Below, one piece after another: positions 32,592-40,568 of a stretch of DNA of 64,000 nucleotides. Position 1 is the stretch's first letter, and each line of letters begins with the position of its first letter. A program made the translations under genes and the position numbers. Source of the DNA: Streptomyces spiralis (lineage in GTDB: Bacteria; Actinomycetota; Actinomycetes; Streptomycetales; Streptomycetaceae). Location: positions 1-64,000 of the forward strand of contig NZ_BNBC01000034.1 of assembly GCF_014654675.1 (NCBI RefSeq), in the 5' to 3' direction. The notes beneath the pieces are model-generated. The model did no database searches. It was not told the DNA's origin and saw only the letters and a list, made by a program, of their open reading frames with translations.

Positions 32592-33617
32592 ATGCGTGCG
32601 GTGGTGATCCACGGTCAGGGTGACCTGCGGGTCGAGGACTTGCCGGTGCCCGTGCCCGGCCCGGGGCAGGCGCTGGTCGCCGTCCGCTACGGCGGGGTGT
32701 GCGGCTCCGACCTGCACTACTGGCGGCACGGCGGGGTCGGCGACTTCCGTCTGAAGGAGCCGATGGTGCTCGGCCACGAGGTGGTGGGCACGGTCGTCTC
32801 CTACGGCCCCGGAGCCACCGGCCCGCGGCCGGGCACGGCGGTGGCCGTGCACCCGGCGACCCCGTGCGGGGCCTGCCCGGAGTGCGCGGGCGGACGGCGC
32901 AACATCTGCCGTGACACCCGCTATCTGGGCAGCGCGGCCCGCTTCCCGCACGTCCAGGGCGCTTTCGCGGCGCGAGTGACCGTACCCGCCGAGCAGTTGA
33001 GACCGCTTCCGGCCGGGCTGGCACCGCGCCGGGCCGCGCTCGCGGAGCCGCTGTCGGTGGCGCTGCACGCGCTGCGGCGGGCGGGCGAGGTGGCGGGACG
33101 TCATGTGCTGGTGACCGGCGCCGGGCCGATCGGCTGCCTGGTGGTCGCGGCGGCGAAGGCGGCGGGCGCCGCCCGGGTGACCGTCACCGACCTTCTCCCG
33201 CGCGCGCTGCGGTACGCCTCGGCGGTGGGCGCGGACACGGTCGTACGGGCCGACGACCCGGACGACGACGGGTGGCCGCCGGAGGTGGACGTGGCCGTCG
33301 AGGCCTCCGGGGTGGCGGCCGGGCTGGACACCTGTCTGCGGCTCGTGCGGCGCGGCGGGGTGGTGGTCCAGCTGGGCATGCTGCCGCCCGGCCGGTCCCC
33401 GTTCGCCGGGAACCTGGTGGTCAGCCGGGAGCTCGAGCTGCGCGGTGCGTTCCGCTTCGACACCGAGTTCGACGAGGCCCTGCGGCTGCTGGCCGTCGAA
33501 CCCGCCTTCGACGCGCTGCTCAGCGCGGTGGTCCCGGTGGGCGACGCCGAGTCGGCGTTCGTGCTGGCGGCGGACCGCGACCGCTCGTGCAAGGTGCTGC
33601 TGGACTTCGGGGACTGA
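32592..33617 (+). CDS. L-idonate 5-dehydrogenase-like zinc dehydrogenase
   Basis: The 341-residue medium-chain dehydrogenase has the catalytic zinc residues in CGSDLHYWRHG and GHEVVG, the structural zinc cluster CGACPECAGGRRNIC, and the Rossmann motif VTGAGPIGCLV. The sequence HYWRHGGVGDFRLKEPMVLGHE is characteristic of L-idonate 5-dehydrogenases (IdnD). It would oxidise L-idonate to 5-ketogluconate, feeding the SDR and GntK. It is the last gene of the gnt operon and converges with the cytochrome b gene with a 7-bp gap. Confidence 0.88.
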   Translation: MRAVVIHGQGDLRVEDLPVPVPGPGQALVAVRYGGVCGSDLHYWRHGGVGDFRLKEPMVLGHEVVGTVVSYGPGATGPRPGTAVAVHPATPCGACPECAGGRRNICRDTRYLGSAARFPHVQGAFAARVTVPAEQLRPLPAGLAPRRAALAEPLSVALHALRRAGEVAGRHVLVTGAGPIGCLVVAAAKAAGAARVTVTDLLPRALRYASAVGADTVVRADDPDDDGWPPEVDVAVEASGVAAGLDTCLRLVRRGGVVVQLGMLPPGRSPFAGNLVVSRELELRGAFRFDTEFDEALRLLAVEPAFDALLSAVVPVGDAESAFVLAADRDRSCKVLLDFGD

Positions 33618-33624
33618 GCGGGCT

Positions 33625-34251
33625 TCATCCCTTCCACAGCGGGTGCTCGCTGTCCGCCCACTCCCTGCGCACCAGCCCGGTGCGCAGGCCCCGGCGGGCC
33701 TCCGGGTCGCCGAGGGCCATGCCGATGTGGCCGCCCAGGACGATGCCGATGGTCAGGGCCAGCCAGTCGTGGACGAAGGTGGCGCTGGTGCGCCACTGCA
33801 GCGGGGTCAGGTGGGTGAACCACATCAGCAGGCCCGTGCCGAGCATGACCAGGGTGGCCCCGGCGATCCAGGCGGCGTAGATCTTCTGGCCGGCGTTGAA
33901 CTTGCCGGCCGGCCGCTCGGAGGGGCGCCGGTCGCGGCGCAGGGCGGCGCGCAGCCAGACCTTGTCGTGCGGGCCGAAGCGGTTGAGGAAGCGCAGGTCG
34001 GCGCGGAAGGCGCGGGAGGCCAGGCCCAGCAGGACCGGCACCGGCAGCGCGAGGCCGGCCCACTCGTGGAGGCGGACGACGAGTTCACGGCGGCCGACGA
34101 GCACGGCGAGCTGGGGGATGTAGAGCCAGGCCGCGGTGACCACGCACACACCCATCAGCGTGGCCGTGGTGCGGTGCACCCACCGTTCGGCGCGGGTGAA
34201 GCGGCGGATGTGGGTGCCGGGCGGGGCGGGGGTCTCAGCTCGTAGGGACAT
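33625..34251 (-). CDS. cytochrome b/b6-domain membrane protein
   Basis: The 208-residue protein (MSLRAETPAPPGTHIRRFTRAERWVHRTTATLMG) has four membrane segments with His residues placed for haem ligation: AERWVHRTTAT, VVRLHEWAG, ATFVHDWLA and LGGHIGMA. This is the di-haem cytochrome b561 / formate-dehydrogenase gamma-like fold. Its start at 34251 lies inside the 3' end of the molybdoenzyme gene (17-nt overlap) and has no clear ribosome site, so it is probably translated by coupling. It likely exchanges electrons between the exported molybdoenzyme and the quinone pool. Confidence 0.85.
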   Translation of the reverse strand: MSLRAETPAPPGTHIRRFTRAERWVHRTTATLMGVCVVTAAWLYIPQLAVLVGRRELVVRLHEWAGLALPVPVLLGLASRAFRADLRFLNRFGPHDKVWLRAALRRDRRPSERPAGKFNAGQKIYAAWIAGATLVMLGTGLLMWFTHLTPLQWRTSATFVHDWLALTIGIVLGGHIGMALGDPEARRGLRTGLVRREWADSEHPLWKG

Positions 34252-34960
34252 CGCCGCGTCCGTTCGAGCGGCCGACCCAGGCGTCGACGTCGTAGCCCCG
34301 CTCCTCCCAGTAGCCGGGCTCGACCGCGTCGGTGACGGTGATGCCGGAGAGCCACTTGGCGGACTTGTAGAAGTACATGGGAGCGACATAGAGGCGGACC
34401 GGGCCGCCGTGGTCGTGGCCGATGTCCTTGTCCTGCATGCGCAGGGCCACCAGGACGTCGGCGCGGCGGGCCTGGGCGAGGGTCAGGCTCTCGGTGTAGG
34501 TGCCGTCGAAGCAGGTGAAGCGCACCGCCTTCGCCGTGGAGCGGACCCCGGCGGCGTCCAGCAGGCGGGAGAGGCGGACGCCCTCGAAGGGCGTGCCGGG
34601 CACCCGCCAGCCGGTGACGCACTGGACGTCGCGGACCAGGCGGGTCTGGGGCAGGGCTCTGAGCTCGGGCAGCGTGTACGACGTCGGGTGGTCGACCAGG
34701 CCGTCGACGGTCAGGCGGTAGTCGGTGGCGTCCTTGTGCGGGACGGAGGCGGCGACCGAGTAGTAGCGGAAGCCGCCGCCGTTGGGCAGCAGGCCGGTCA
34801 GACCGGTGGGGTCCTTGCCGGAGGCGGCGCCGAGGACGCCCTCCAGTCCGCGCTGCAGGGTGGGCGCCGCGGCAACGCCGAGGGCGCCCAGGGCGAGGGT
34901 GCCGAGGAAGACGCGGCGGCCGACGGGGCGGCCCTCCGCCTCGGACGGTTCGGGGTTCAC
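34235..34960 (-). CDS. Tat-exported molybdopterin-dependent oxidoreductase (sulfite oxidase/YedY-like)
   Basis: The 241-residue protein has a twin-arginine signal (GRRVFLGTLALGALGVAAA). Its Mo-cofactor domain has the molybdenum-ligand Cys in VRDVQCVTGWRVPGTPFEGVRL, followed by TYTESLTLAQAR, KDIGHDHGGPVRLYVAPMYFYKSAKWLSGI. It is single-domain, like MsrP/YedY, with no sulfite-oxidase dimerisation domain. The GTG at 34960 is used. Overlap with the cytochrome b gene indicates a two-subunit exported reductase or dehydrogenase; the substrate is unknown (methionine sulfoxide in MsrP). Confidence 0.88.
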   Translation of the reverse strand: MNPEPSEAEGRPVGRRVFLGTLALGALGVAAAPTLQRGLEGVLGAASGKDPTGLTGLLPNGGGFRYYSVAASVPHKDATDYRLTVDGLVDHPTSYTLPELRALPQTRLVRDVQCVTGWRVPGTPFEGVRLSRLLDAAGVRSTAKAVRFTCFDGTYTESLTLAQARRADVLVALRMQDKDIGHDHGGPVRLYVAPMYFYKSAKWLSGITVTDAVEPGYWEERGYDVDAWVGRSNGRGDVPTS

Positions 34961-35042
34961 CCCTACATTCGAGCACCCGTGCCGCGTACGGGCCAGGGAT
35001 CGCGGGTGCCCGTCAGACTTCCGTCATCGTTTCCCGCGCTGT

Positions 35043-35080
35043 GCCGCCGTGGCGCTGCAAGGCCGTGGCGCCACGGCGGC
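35043..35080 (-). terminator. terminator of the APC permease gene
   Basis: GCCGCCGTGGCG and CGCCACGGCGGC form a perfect 12-bp stem with a 14-nt loop, 7 bp beyond the permease stop. Confidence 0.75.
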
Positions 35081-35086
35081 GTGGCG

Positions 35087-36634
35087 CTACGACGCCGACT
35101 CGGCCGCCTTCTCCAGCTGGAACGCCTCGTTGCCGAGCCCGATCCCGGCGTGGGCCTCGGGGCGGCGGACGCGCAGGACGGCGCCCTGCACCAGGCCGAC
35201 CACGGCGGCGAGGCCGATGATGCCGGGCAGGACCCAGCTCAGCGCCGAGTCCGGGCCGGTGCCGACCAGGACGTCGAAGTCCTTGACCGTGTAGAAGGCG
35301 ATCACCAGCAGGGCGATTCCGGCCAGCGCGGAGGTGACCAGCCGCCAGGCCTGCGCGCCCGCCGCGCCGCGCCGGGCGAAGAAGACGATCACCGACAGGG
35401 AGGCCGCCGCCATCAGCAGGATCACGCCGAGCGCGCCGATGTTGCCGCCCCAGGTGAACAGGCGCAGCACGGGGGCGGTCGGGTCACCGGTCGGCTTGCC
35501 GTCGGTGACCGCGAACGCGACCACCACGACCAGCGAGAAGACGGTCTGCGAGAGCGAGCCGATGGCGGGGGCGCCGCTGGCGCTCGAGGTCCGGCCGAAC
35601 GCCGCGGGCATCAGTCCCTCACGGCCCATGGCGAAGGCGTACCGGGCGACGACGTTGTGGAAGCTGAGCATGGCCGCGAACATGCCGGTCACGAACAGGA
35701 CGTGCAGTACGTCCGTGAAGGTGCCGCCGAGCCGTGACTCGGTGAGCGAGAACAGCAGCCCCGCGCTCTCCTTCTGCGAGGTGCCGACGATCGCCGACGG
35801 GCCGGTGGCCACGGTGAGCGCCCAGCTGCTGATCGCGAAGAAGACGGCCACGCCGGCCACCGCGAGGAACATCACGCGTGGCACCAGGACGTGCGGGCGG
35901 CTGGTCTCCTCGGCGTACACGGGGGCCTGTTCGAAGCCGAGGAAGGCGGCGATGCAGAAGCACAGCGCGGTGCCGATGCCGGCGCCGCTGAGGGTGTCCG
36001 GGTTGAAGGCGTGCAGCGACAGGCCCTCCTTGGCGGGGTCGCCGATCGCGGCGGCGTCGAAGATCACGACGAGGACGACCTCGATCACCAGCAGCACGCC
36101 GAGCACGCGCGCGTTGACGTCGATCTTCAGCCAGCCGAGCGCGCCGACGACGGCGACGGCCGCGAGGGCCGGTATCCACCAGGCGAGGGTGACGTCGGCG
36201 TAGGTGGCGAACAGGTTGGAGACCTCGAAGCCGAAGATGCCGTAGATGCCCGCCTGGAGGGCGTTGTAGGCGACGAGGGCGACGAGCGCGGCGCTCGCGC
36301 CGGCCGTGCCGCCCAGGCCCCGCGAGATGTAGGCGTAGAAGGCGCCCGCGTTGTGGACGTGGCGGCTCATCTCGGCGTAGCCGAGGCTGAAGAGGACCAG
36401 CACCACGCCGAGGATCACGAAGAGCAGCGGCTGGCCGACGATGCCCATCACCGCGAATGTGGTGGGCATGACACCGGCGACCACCATGAGCGGGGCGGTC
36501 GCGGCCAGGACGGAGAGCAGCAGGCCCCCCGTGCCGAGGCGGTCGGCGCGCAGCGCGCGCTCCTGCCCCTTGAAGGTGCTGATGCCGCCGCCGTCGGCGG
36601 TGGGTCTGCTCGTGCTCGAACTGCCCGTCGTCAT
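35087..36634 (-). CDS. APC-superfamily amino-acid permease
   Basis: The 515-residue protein has 12 or more membrane helices. Its family signs are LGTGGLLLSVLAATAPLMVVAGVMPTT (helix 1), LGYAEMSRHVHNAGAFYAYISRGLGG, AAFLGFEQAPVYAEETSRP (helix 6 region) and FHNVVARYAFAMGREGLMP. It imports an amino acid or amine with protons or by exchange; the substrate is not evident. The ATG at 36634 has AAAGGA upstream. The 143-bp leader contains tandem repeats. Confidence 0.92.
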   Translation of the reverse strand: MTTGSSSTSRPTADGGGISTFKGQERALRADRLGTGGLLLSVLAATAPLMVVAGVMPTTFAVMGIVGQPLLFVILGVVLVLFSLGYAEMSRHVHNAGAFYAYISRGLGGTAGASAALVALVAYNALQAGIYGIFGFEVSNLFATYADVTLAWWIPALAAVAVVGALGWLKIDVNARVLGVLLVIEVVLVVIFDAAAIGDPAKEGLSLHAFNPDTLSGAGIGTALCFCIAAFLGFEQAPVYAEETSRPHVLVPRVMFLAVAGVAVFFAISSWALTVATGPSAIVGTSQKESAGLLFSLTESRLGGTFTDVLHVLFVTGMFAAMLSFHNVVARYAFAMGREGLMPAAFGRTSSASGAPAIGSLSQTVFSLVVVVAFAVTDGKPTGDPTAPVLRLFTWGGNIGALGVILLMAAASLSVIVFFARRGAAGAQAWRLVTSALAGIALLVIAFYTVKDFDVLVGTGPDSALSWVLPGIIGLAAVVGLVQGAVLRVRRPEAHAGIGLGNEAFQLEKAAESAS

Positions 36635-36682
36635 CGGGGGATCGTCCTTTCGGCCTCGGGATCTCGACTCGCGCTTCGGTCG

Positions 36683-36768
36683 TACTGCGTCGTGCGTACT
36701 GCGTCGTGCGTGCGGGGTGCGGGCTTGCGGCTTGCGGGCTTACGACTTGCAGGCTTGCGGCTTGCGGG
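36683..36768. repeat. two short direct-repeat blocks upstream of the APC permease
   Basis: TACTGCGTCGTGCG is repeated exactly twice in tandem (36683-36710). The 17-mer GGCTTGCGGCTTGCGGG occurs at 36722-36738 and again at 36752-36768, 30 bp apart. Both lie in the leader of the permease gene. Confidence 0.85.
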
Positions 36769-36777
36769 TCCGGCGGG

Positions 36778-37728
36778 TCACACGGCGCCGAGCGCACTGG
36801 CGCGGGCGGTGCGGAACGCGACGACCGGGTCCCGCTCGGGGTACGACCACGGGGCGGAGGTGGCGTGGTCCCCGATCCGGTGGAACAGGGCGGCGGCCTC
36901 GGCGCCCCGGCCCTCGCAGTACTTGGCGTGGGCGAGGTAGTTCAGGTCGACCATCCGCCGCGGGTGCCCCTCCTGCCCCCACTCCAGCCACCAGTCGAAG
37001 GCCGTCTTCATCACCTGCCGGGCCCGCCGGCCGGCCCAGTGCCCGGAGGAGCCCGGGTCGGGCGGCGCCTGGCCGCCGGCGGCCAGGGCGCGGTAGCGCT
37101 CGGCGTGCGCGACCACGGGCAGGATGGCCAGCGGCGAGTCGGCGGGTGCCTGTTCGGCGGCCCAGTTGGCGAAGTCGTAGACCTCGTGCAGCGGGTCCGG
37201 GCCCGCGGCCGCGTGGCGCTCGGCGAGCGCCGCCACCATCACATGGTGGGCGTGGTGGTGGTCGGGGTGGCGCAGGCGCACCTCGTCGAAGAGGCGGACC
37301 ACGTCCTCCTCGGCGCCCAGGCTGCGCTCCAGCAGGAGCAGACCGAGCCACGGAGTGGGGTCGGCGGGCGCGAGCGCGCTCGCCGCCCGGCAGGCCTCGC
37401 GGGCCCGCTCGGGTCTCTCCCTGCCGCGCAGGGCGCTCTGGACCAGACACAGGCCGAGCAGCACGGAGGCGTCCGCGGACTCGGGTTCGGCGAGCAGCCA
37501 GTCGCGGACCCAGGGGCCGGCGTGCGGTTCCTGGGCGAGAACGGTGACGCGGTGGCCGCGGCGGTCCCAGTCGTCACCGGTGCGGACGAGCAGCGAGCGG
37601 ACCGCCTGCCACCGGCCCTGTGCCAAGGCCGCGCGGGCGCCGACGAGTTCCGTGTCGTCGAGAGCGGCGTCGAAGACCTGGGCCGCACGCTTGCGGCCGC
37701 GGCCGAGGGGAGGCGGGGGTGGGGACAC
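36778..37728 (-). CDS. hypothetical helical-repeat protein
   Basis: The 316-residue protein (GTG start at 37728 with GAGGAA upstream) is almost entirely helical with degenerate TPR-like spacing: ALAQGRWQAVRSLLVRTG, DASVLLGLCLVQSALRGRERPERAREACRAASALAPADPTPWLGLLLLERSLG, FHRIGDHATSAPWSYPERDPVVAFRTAR. A histidine run (RHPDHHHAHHVMVAALAERH) occurs near residue 160. No catalytic motif or signal peptide. I recall similar proteins annotated as hypothetical in Streptomyces. Its stop is 143 bp from the permease start on the same strand. Confidence 0.7.
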   Translation of the reverse strand: MSPPPPPLGRGRKRAAQVFDAALDDTELVGARAALAQGRWQAVRSLLVRTGDDWDRRGHRVTVLAQEPHAGPWVRDWLLAEPESADASVLLGLCLVQSALRGRERPERAREACRAASALAPADPTPWLGLLLLERSLGAEEDVVRLFDEVRLRHPDHHHAHHVMVAALAERHAAAGPDPLHEVYDFANWAAEQAPADSPLAILPVVAHAERYRALAAGGQAPPDPGSSGHWAGRRARQVMKTAFDWWLEWGQEGHPRRMVDLNYLAHAKYCEGRGAEAAALFHRIGDHATSAPWSYPERDPVVAFRTARASALGAV

Positions 37729-38218
37729 CGCGGGACTTCCTCACGCGCTCTTTATCTGTGCTGTGTTCAGACTGGGCTCATGTCGCTGCGGCGCCGTGGC
37801 CGTGTGGTGCGGTCGGCCCTGTTGCCCCGGCCGTCGGCTCGCCATCGACTGATCACGGAAAGCAAACCCTCAGCCCCTGCTCGGAGTCAAGGGCGATCGG
37901 CGTGTTACACGCGTCAACTGGACTAGTCCATGCGGCACTTGTGACGGAAACCGACACCCGCGCCGTCCGGGCGGCCGCACGATCCGTCGCGGGGTCAGGT
38001 CCCGGGCCCCGCCTCACCCGTGTGGCCCACGCCATGGCGCGGGTCCGGGACGCGTCCCACCATGGCCGTACGGCCGTGCCGTCGCCCCGGCGCCGCGGGC
38101 TCCCCTGGCCGGGCCGACTGCCCGGATCCGGGTCCGCGCGGCGGCGGGCCGCGCCACGGGACGCTACAGTCGGCCACTACGCACCCCGTGGCCCGACCGG
38201 ATGATCGAGGTACGCAGC
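37729..38218. other. 490-bp intergenic region, no gene seen
   Basis: It separates the divergent hypothetical gene and the DMT transporter. I found no protein with a ribosome site and no strong hairpin. A TACAGT -10-like box at 38165-38170 may be the transporter promoter. The first part (37740-37930) is less GC-rich than its surroundings and may hold regulatory sites. Confidence 0.5.
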
Positions 38219-39112
38219 GTGTCGGTTCTGGTTCTGATTCTCGCCGTGAGCGCCGCCTGCTGCCTGGGCTTCGGATTCGTGCTCCAGCAGAACGCGGCCC
38301 AGCGGGCGCCGCTCAGCGACTTCCTCTCCCCGCGGCTGCTGCTGGACCTGGTGAAGGTCCCCCGCTGGCTCGGCGGTCTCGGACTGATGATCGTCGGCAT
38401 GGTGCTGGGCGCGATAGCGCTGGGCCGGGGCGAGATCTCGCTGGTGGAACCGCTGCTGGCGACGAACCTGCTGTTCGCGCTCGCGCTGTCCCGCAGACAG
38501 ACCCGGCAGCCGCTGGGCCGGCAGGGCTGGTGCGGACTCGTGCTGCTGGCCGGCGGTGTGACGGCGTTCATCCTCGGGGGCCAGCCACGCGCGGGCAGCG
38601 CGGTCACCGACCCGCTGCGCCACTGGCTGATCATCGGGATCGTGGTGGGCCTGGCCCTGCTGCTGACCACCTTCGCCAAGCGCTCCCGGCTCAGCTGGGG
38701 GCCGGTGCTGCTGGCGGTGGCCGCCGGGCTGCTGTACGGCGTGCAGGACGCGCTGACCCGGGTGAGCGGACAGCGCTTCTCGGCGGGCGGCTGGACGGGG
38801 CTGCTGACCGGCTGGCAGCCGTACGGCCTGCTGGTCATCGGCATCCTCGGACTGATCCTGGTGCAGAGCGCCTTCGAGACGGCGCCGCTGCGCATGTCGC
38901 TGCCCGCGCTCACCGCCGCCGAGCCCCTGGCCGGGATCGCCTGCGGTGTGGGCTTCCTCGGCGACCGGCTGCGCACCGACGTCGGCGCGCTGACCTGGGA
39001 GGCGGCCGGCCTGGCCGCGATCGTCACGGGCATCGTCCTCCTCGGCCTGCACCCGGCCATGCCCTGCGGCCCGGCGGTGCGCACCGAGCAGCGCGACCTC
39101 CAGCACCGCTGA
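38219..39112 (+). CDS. DMT-superfamily membrane transporter
   Basis: The 297-residue protein has ten membrane segments in two halves: VLVLILAVSAACCLGFGFVLQQNAA, LGGLGLMIVGMVLGAIALGRGEISLVEPLLATNLLFALAL, then LLAVAAGLLYGVQDALTRVSG and MSLPALTAAEPLAGIACGVGFLGDRL. This is the EamA-like/NIPA-type pattern. Substrate unknown. The GTG at 38219 has GAGG 8 nt upstream and is preferred to the ATG at 38201, which lacks a site. Confidence 0.85.
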   Translation: MSVLVLILAVSAACCLGFGFVLQQNAAQRAPLSDFLSPRLLLDLVKVPRWLGGLGLMIVGMVLGAIALGRGEISLVEPLLATNLLFALALSRRQTRQPLGRQGWCGLVLLAGGVTAFILGGQPRAGSAVTDPLRHWLIIGIVVGLALLLTTFAKRSRLSWGPVLLAVAAGLLYGVQDALTRVSGQRFSAGGWTGLLTGWQPYGLLVIGILGLILVQSAFETAPLRMSLPALTAAEPLAGIACGVGFLGDRLRTDVGALTWEAAGLAAIVTGIVLLGLHPAMPCGPAVRTEQRDLQHR

Positions 39113-39151
39113 CCTTCGGCCGTTCGCGGCGGCCGCTGCTTGGATGTCGGT

Positions 39152-39697
39152 ATGAACCCTGCGGAAAACACTCCGGAAAGCCCTGCGGACGAGATTCTCG
39201 ACATCGTCGACGTCGACGACCGGGTCGTGGGACAGCTCCCGCGCGGCGAGGTCTACCGCAGGGGGCTTCGCCACCGCTGCGTCTTCGTGCAGGCCCGGGA
39301 CGCCGACGGCCGGCTCTTCGTGCACCGCCGCACCGCGACCAAGCTGGTCTTCCCCTCCCTCTACGACATGTTCGTCGGCGGGGTCGTCGGAGCCGGCGAG
39401 AGCTACGACGACGCGGCCCTGCGCGAGGCCGAGGAGGAACTGGGGGTGACGGGGCTGCCCCGTCCGGAGTATCTGTTCAAGTTCCTGTACGACGACGGTG
39501 CCGGCCTCAGCTGGTGGTCGGCGGTGTACGAGGTCCGCTGCGAGCTGCCGGTGCGGCCGCAGGCCGAGGAGGTCGCCTGGCACGACTTCCTGCCGGAGGG
39601 CGAGGTGGAGCGCAGGCTGGGCGAGTGGGAGTGGGTGCCGGACGGTCTCGCGGCCTACGAACGGCTGCGCGCCTACCGGTCCGCCCCGGCCGAGTAG
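39152..39697 (+). CDS. Nudix hydrolase
   Basis: The 181-residue protein carries a full Nudix box GVVGAGESYDDAALREAEEELGV (G-x5-E-x7-REUxEExGU) at about residues 78-100, with the isopentenyl isomerase/Nudix-like opening DEILDIVDVDDRVVGQLPRGEVYRRGLRHRCVFV. Such proteins hydrolyse nucleoside diphosphates linked to another moiety; the exact substrate is unknown. The start at 39152 (MNPAENTPES) is preferred over an ATG four codons earlier. It is followed 10 bp later by the first DUF202 gene, which appears to have its own leaderless promoter inside the end of this gene. Confidence 0.92.
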   Translation: MNPAENTPESPADEILDIVDVDDRVVGQLPRGEVYRRGLRHRCVFVQARDADGRLFVHRRTATKLVFPSLYDMFVGGVVGAGESYDDAALREAEEELGVTGLPRPEYLFKFLYDDGAGLSWWSAVYEVRCELPVRPQAEEVAWHDFLPEGEVERRLGEWEWVPDGLAAYERLRAYRSAPAE

Positions 39698-39707
39698 GGT
39701 CCCTCGC

Positions 39708-40100
39708 GTGATCGAATTCGTACGGAACGCCCGCCTGTGGTTCGCCCCCGAGGAGGTCAGGCAGGACGGCAGCACCCCCGACTACCGCTTCTCGCTGGCC
39801 AACGAGCGCACGTTCCTGGCCTGGCTGCGCACCGCCCTCGCACTGATCGGCGGCGGTTTCGCGGTGGACCAGTTCCTGCCGGACCTGCGCTGGGGCTGGC
39901 GCATCGGGCTCGCGCTCGCGCTGCTGGCCGTGGGCGTGCTGTGCTCGCTGCGCGCGATCAACCACTGGGTGCGCTGCGAGCGGGCCATGCGGCGCGGCGA
40001 GGATCTGCCCACGTCCCGGTTCCCGGCGCTGCTGAGCCTGGTCGTCGCGTTCGTGGCCGTGGCCATGGTCGTGGTGGTCCTCGCCGGCTGGGCGGGCTGA
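39708..40100 (+). CDS. DUF202 (YidH) family membrane protein
   Basis: The 130-residue protein has the DUF202 pattern: an N-terminal DYRFSLANERTFLAWLRTALALIGGGFAVDQF segment with the conserved NERTFLAWLRT motif and three membrane helices. The GTG at 39708 is preceded by TAGGGT at 39695-39700 with a 7-nt gap, a typical leaderless arrangement. It ends one base before the next DUF202 gene, so the two form a pair. Function unknown. Confidence 0.9.
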   Translation: MIEFVRNARLWFAPEEVRQDGSTPDYRFSLANERTFLAWLRTALALIGGGFAVDQFLPDLRWGWRIGLALALLAVGVLCSLRAINHWVRCERAMRRGEDLPTSRFPALLSLVVAFVAVAMVVVVLAGWAG

Positions 40101-40101
40101 G

Positions 40102-40479
40102 ATGGGCGCGACGAGCGGTGTGGCGGGGGCGGGCGGGGACGGAGCCGGCGGCGACGGCGCGGGCGCGGCGGCAGCCGTGCGGGACCCCGGCCTGCAGCCG
40201 GAGCGGACGCGACTCGCCTGGCGTCGTACGACGCTGTCCAGCACCGTGGCGGCCGTACTGGCCGTGAAGGCGGCCCTGCACGGCGGCGTGTCGACCGCCG
40301 GTGCCGTCGTCTGCGGCCTGTGCTGTGCGCTCTGGCTGGGCTTCCTGCTGGTCGCCCAGTTCCGCATCCACTGCCTGGCGCGGACGGTCACCCCGCCGGC
40401 CCTGGCCCCGCGGCTCGCCACGGCGGCGGTGCTGTGCACGGCCGGCGTGGCGGTGTGCGCGGTGGCCCTGGTCGTCTAG
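40102..40479 (+). CDS. second DUF202 family membrane protein
   Basis: The 125-residue protein has a Gly/Ala-rich N-terminus, then the conserved PGLQPERTRLAWRRTTLSSTVAAVLAVKAAL motif (DUF202 R-T-xLAWxRT) and three membrane helices. It starts one base after the previous gene. Its TAG stop is the first triplet of a TAGGGGGCGTCTCGTC repeat (40477), so the C-terminus may have been set by insertion or duplication of that repeat. Two adjacent DUF202 proteins may form a heteromer; function unknown. Confidence 0.88.
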   Translation: MGATSGVAGAGGDGAGGDGAGAAAAVRDPGLQPERTRLAWRRTTLSSTVAAVLAVKAALHGGVSTAGAVVCGLCCALWLGFLLVAQFRIHCLARTVTPPALAPRLATAAVLCTAGVAVCAVALVV

Positions 40480-40542
40480 GGGGCGTCTCGTCTAGGGGGC
40501 GTCTCGTCGATCAGGCCGGCATGATCGACGAGACATCCCCTA
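40477..40542. repeat. short MITE-like palindrome with duplicated left end
   Basis: TAGGGGGCGTCTCGTC occurs twice in tandem (40477-40492 and 40493-40508). The second copy begins a 50-bp near-perfect palindrome ending at 40542, whose two arms (TAGGGG..GTCTCGTCGATCA) match the ends of the 197-bp element at 638-834. It lies between the convergent DUF202 and TetR genes and may now act as a terminator. Confidence 0.8.
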
Positions 40543-40568
40543 CGACTCGTTGCGAAAAACCCGCGGTC

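Noticed and set aside
37729..38218. Small proteins in the large intergenic region
   Set aside because: Open frames here lack ribosome sites and recognisable sequence.
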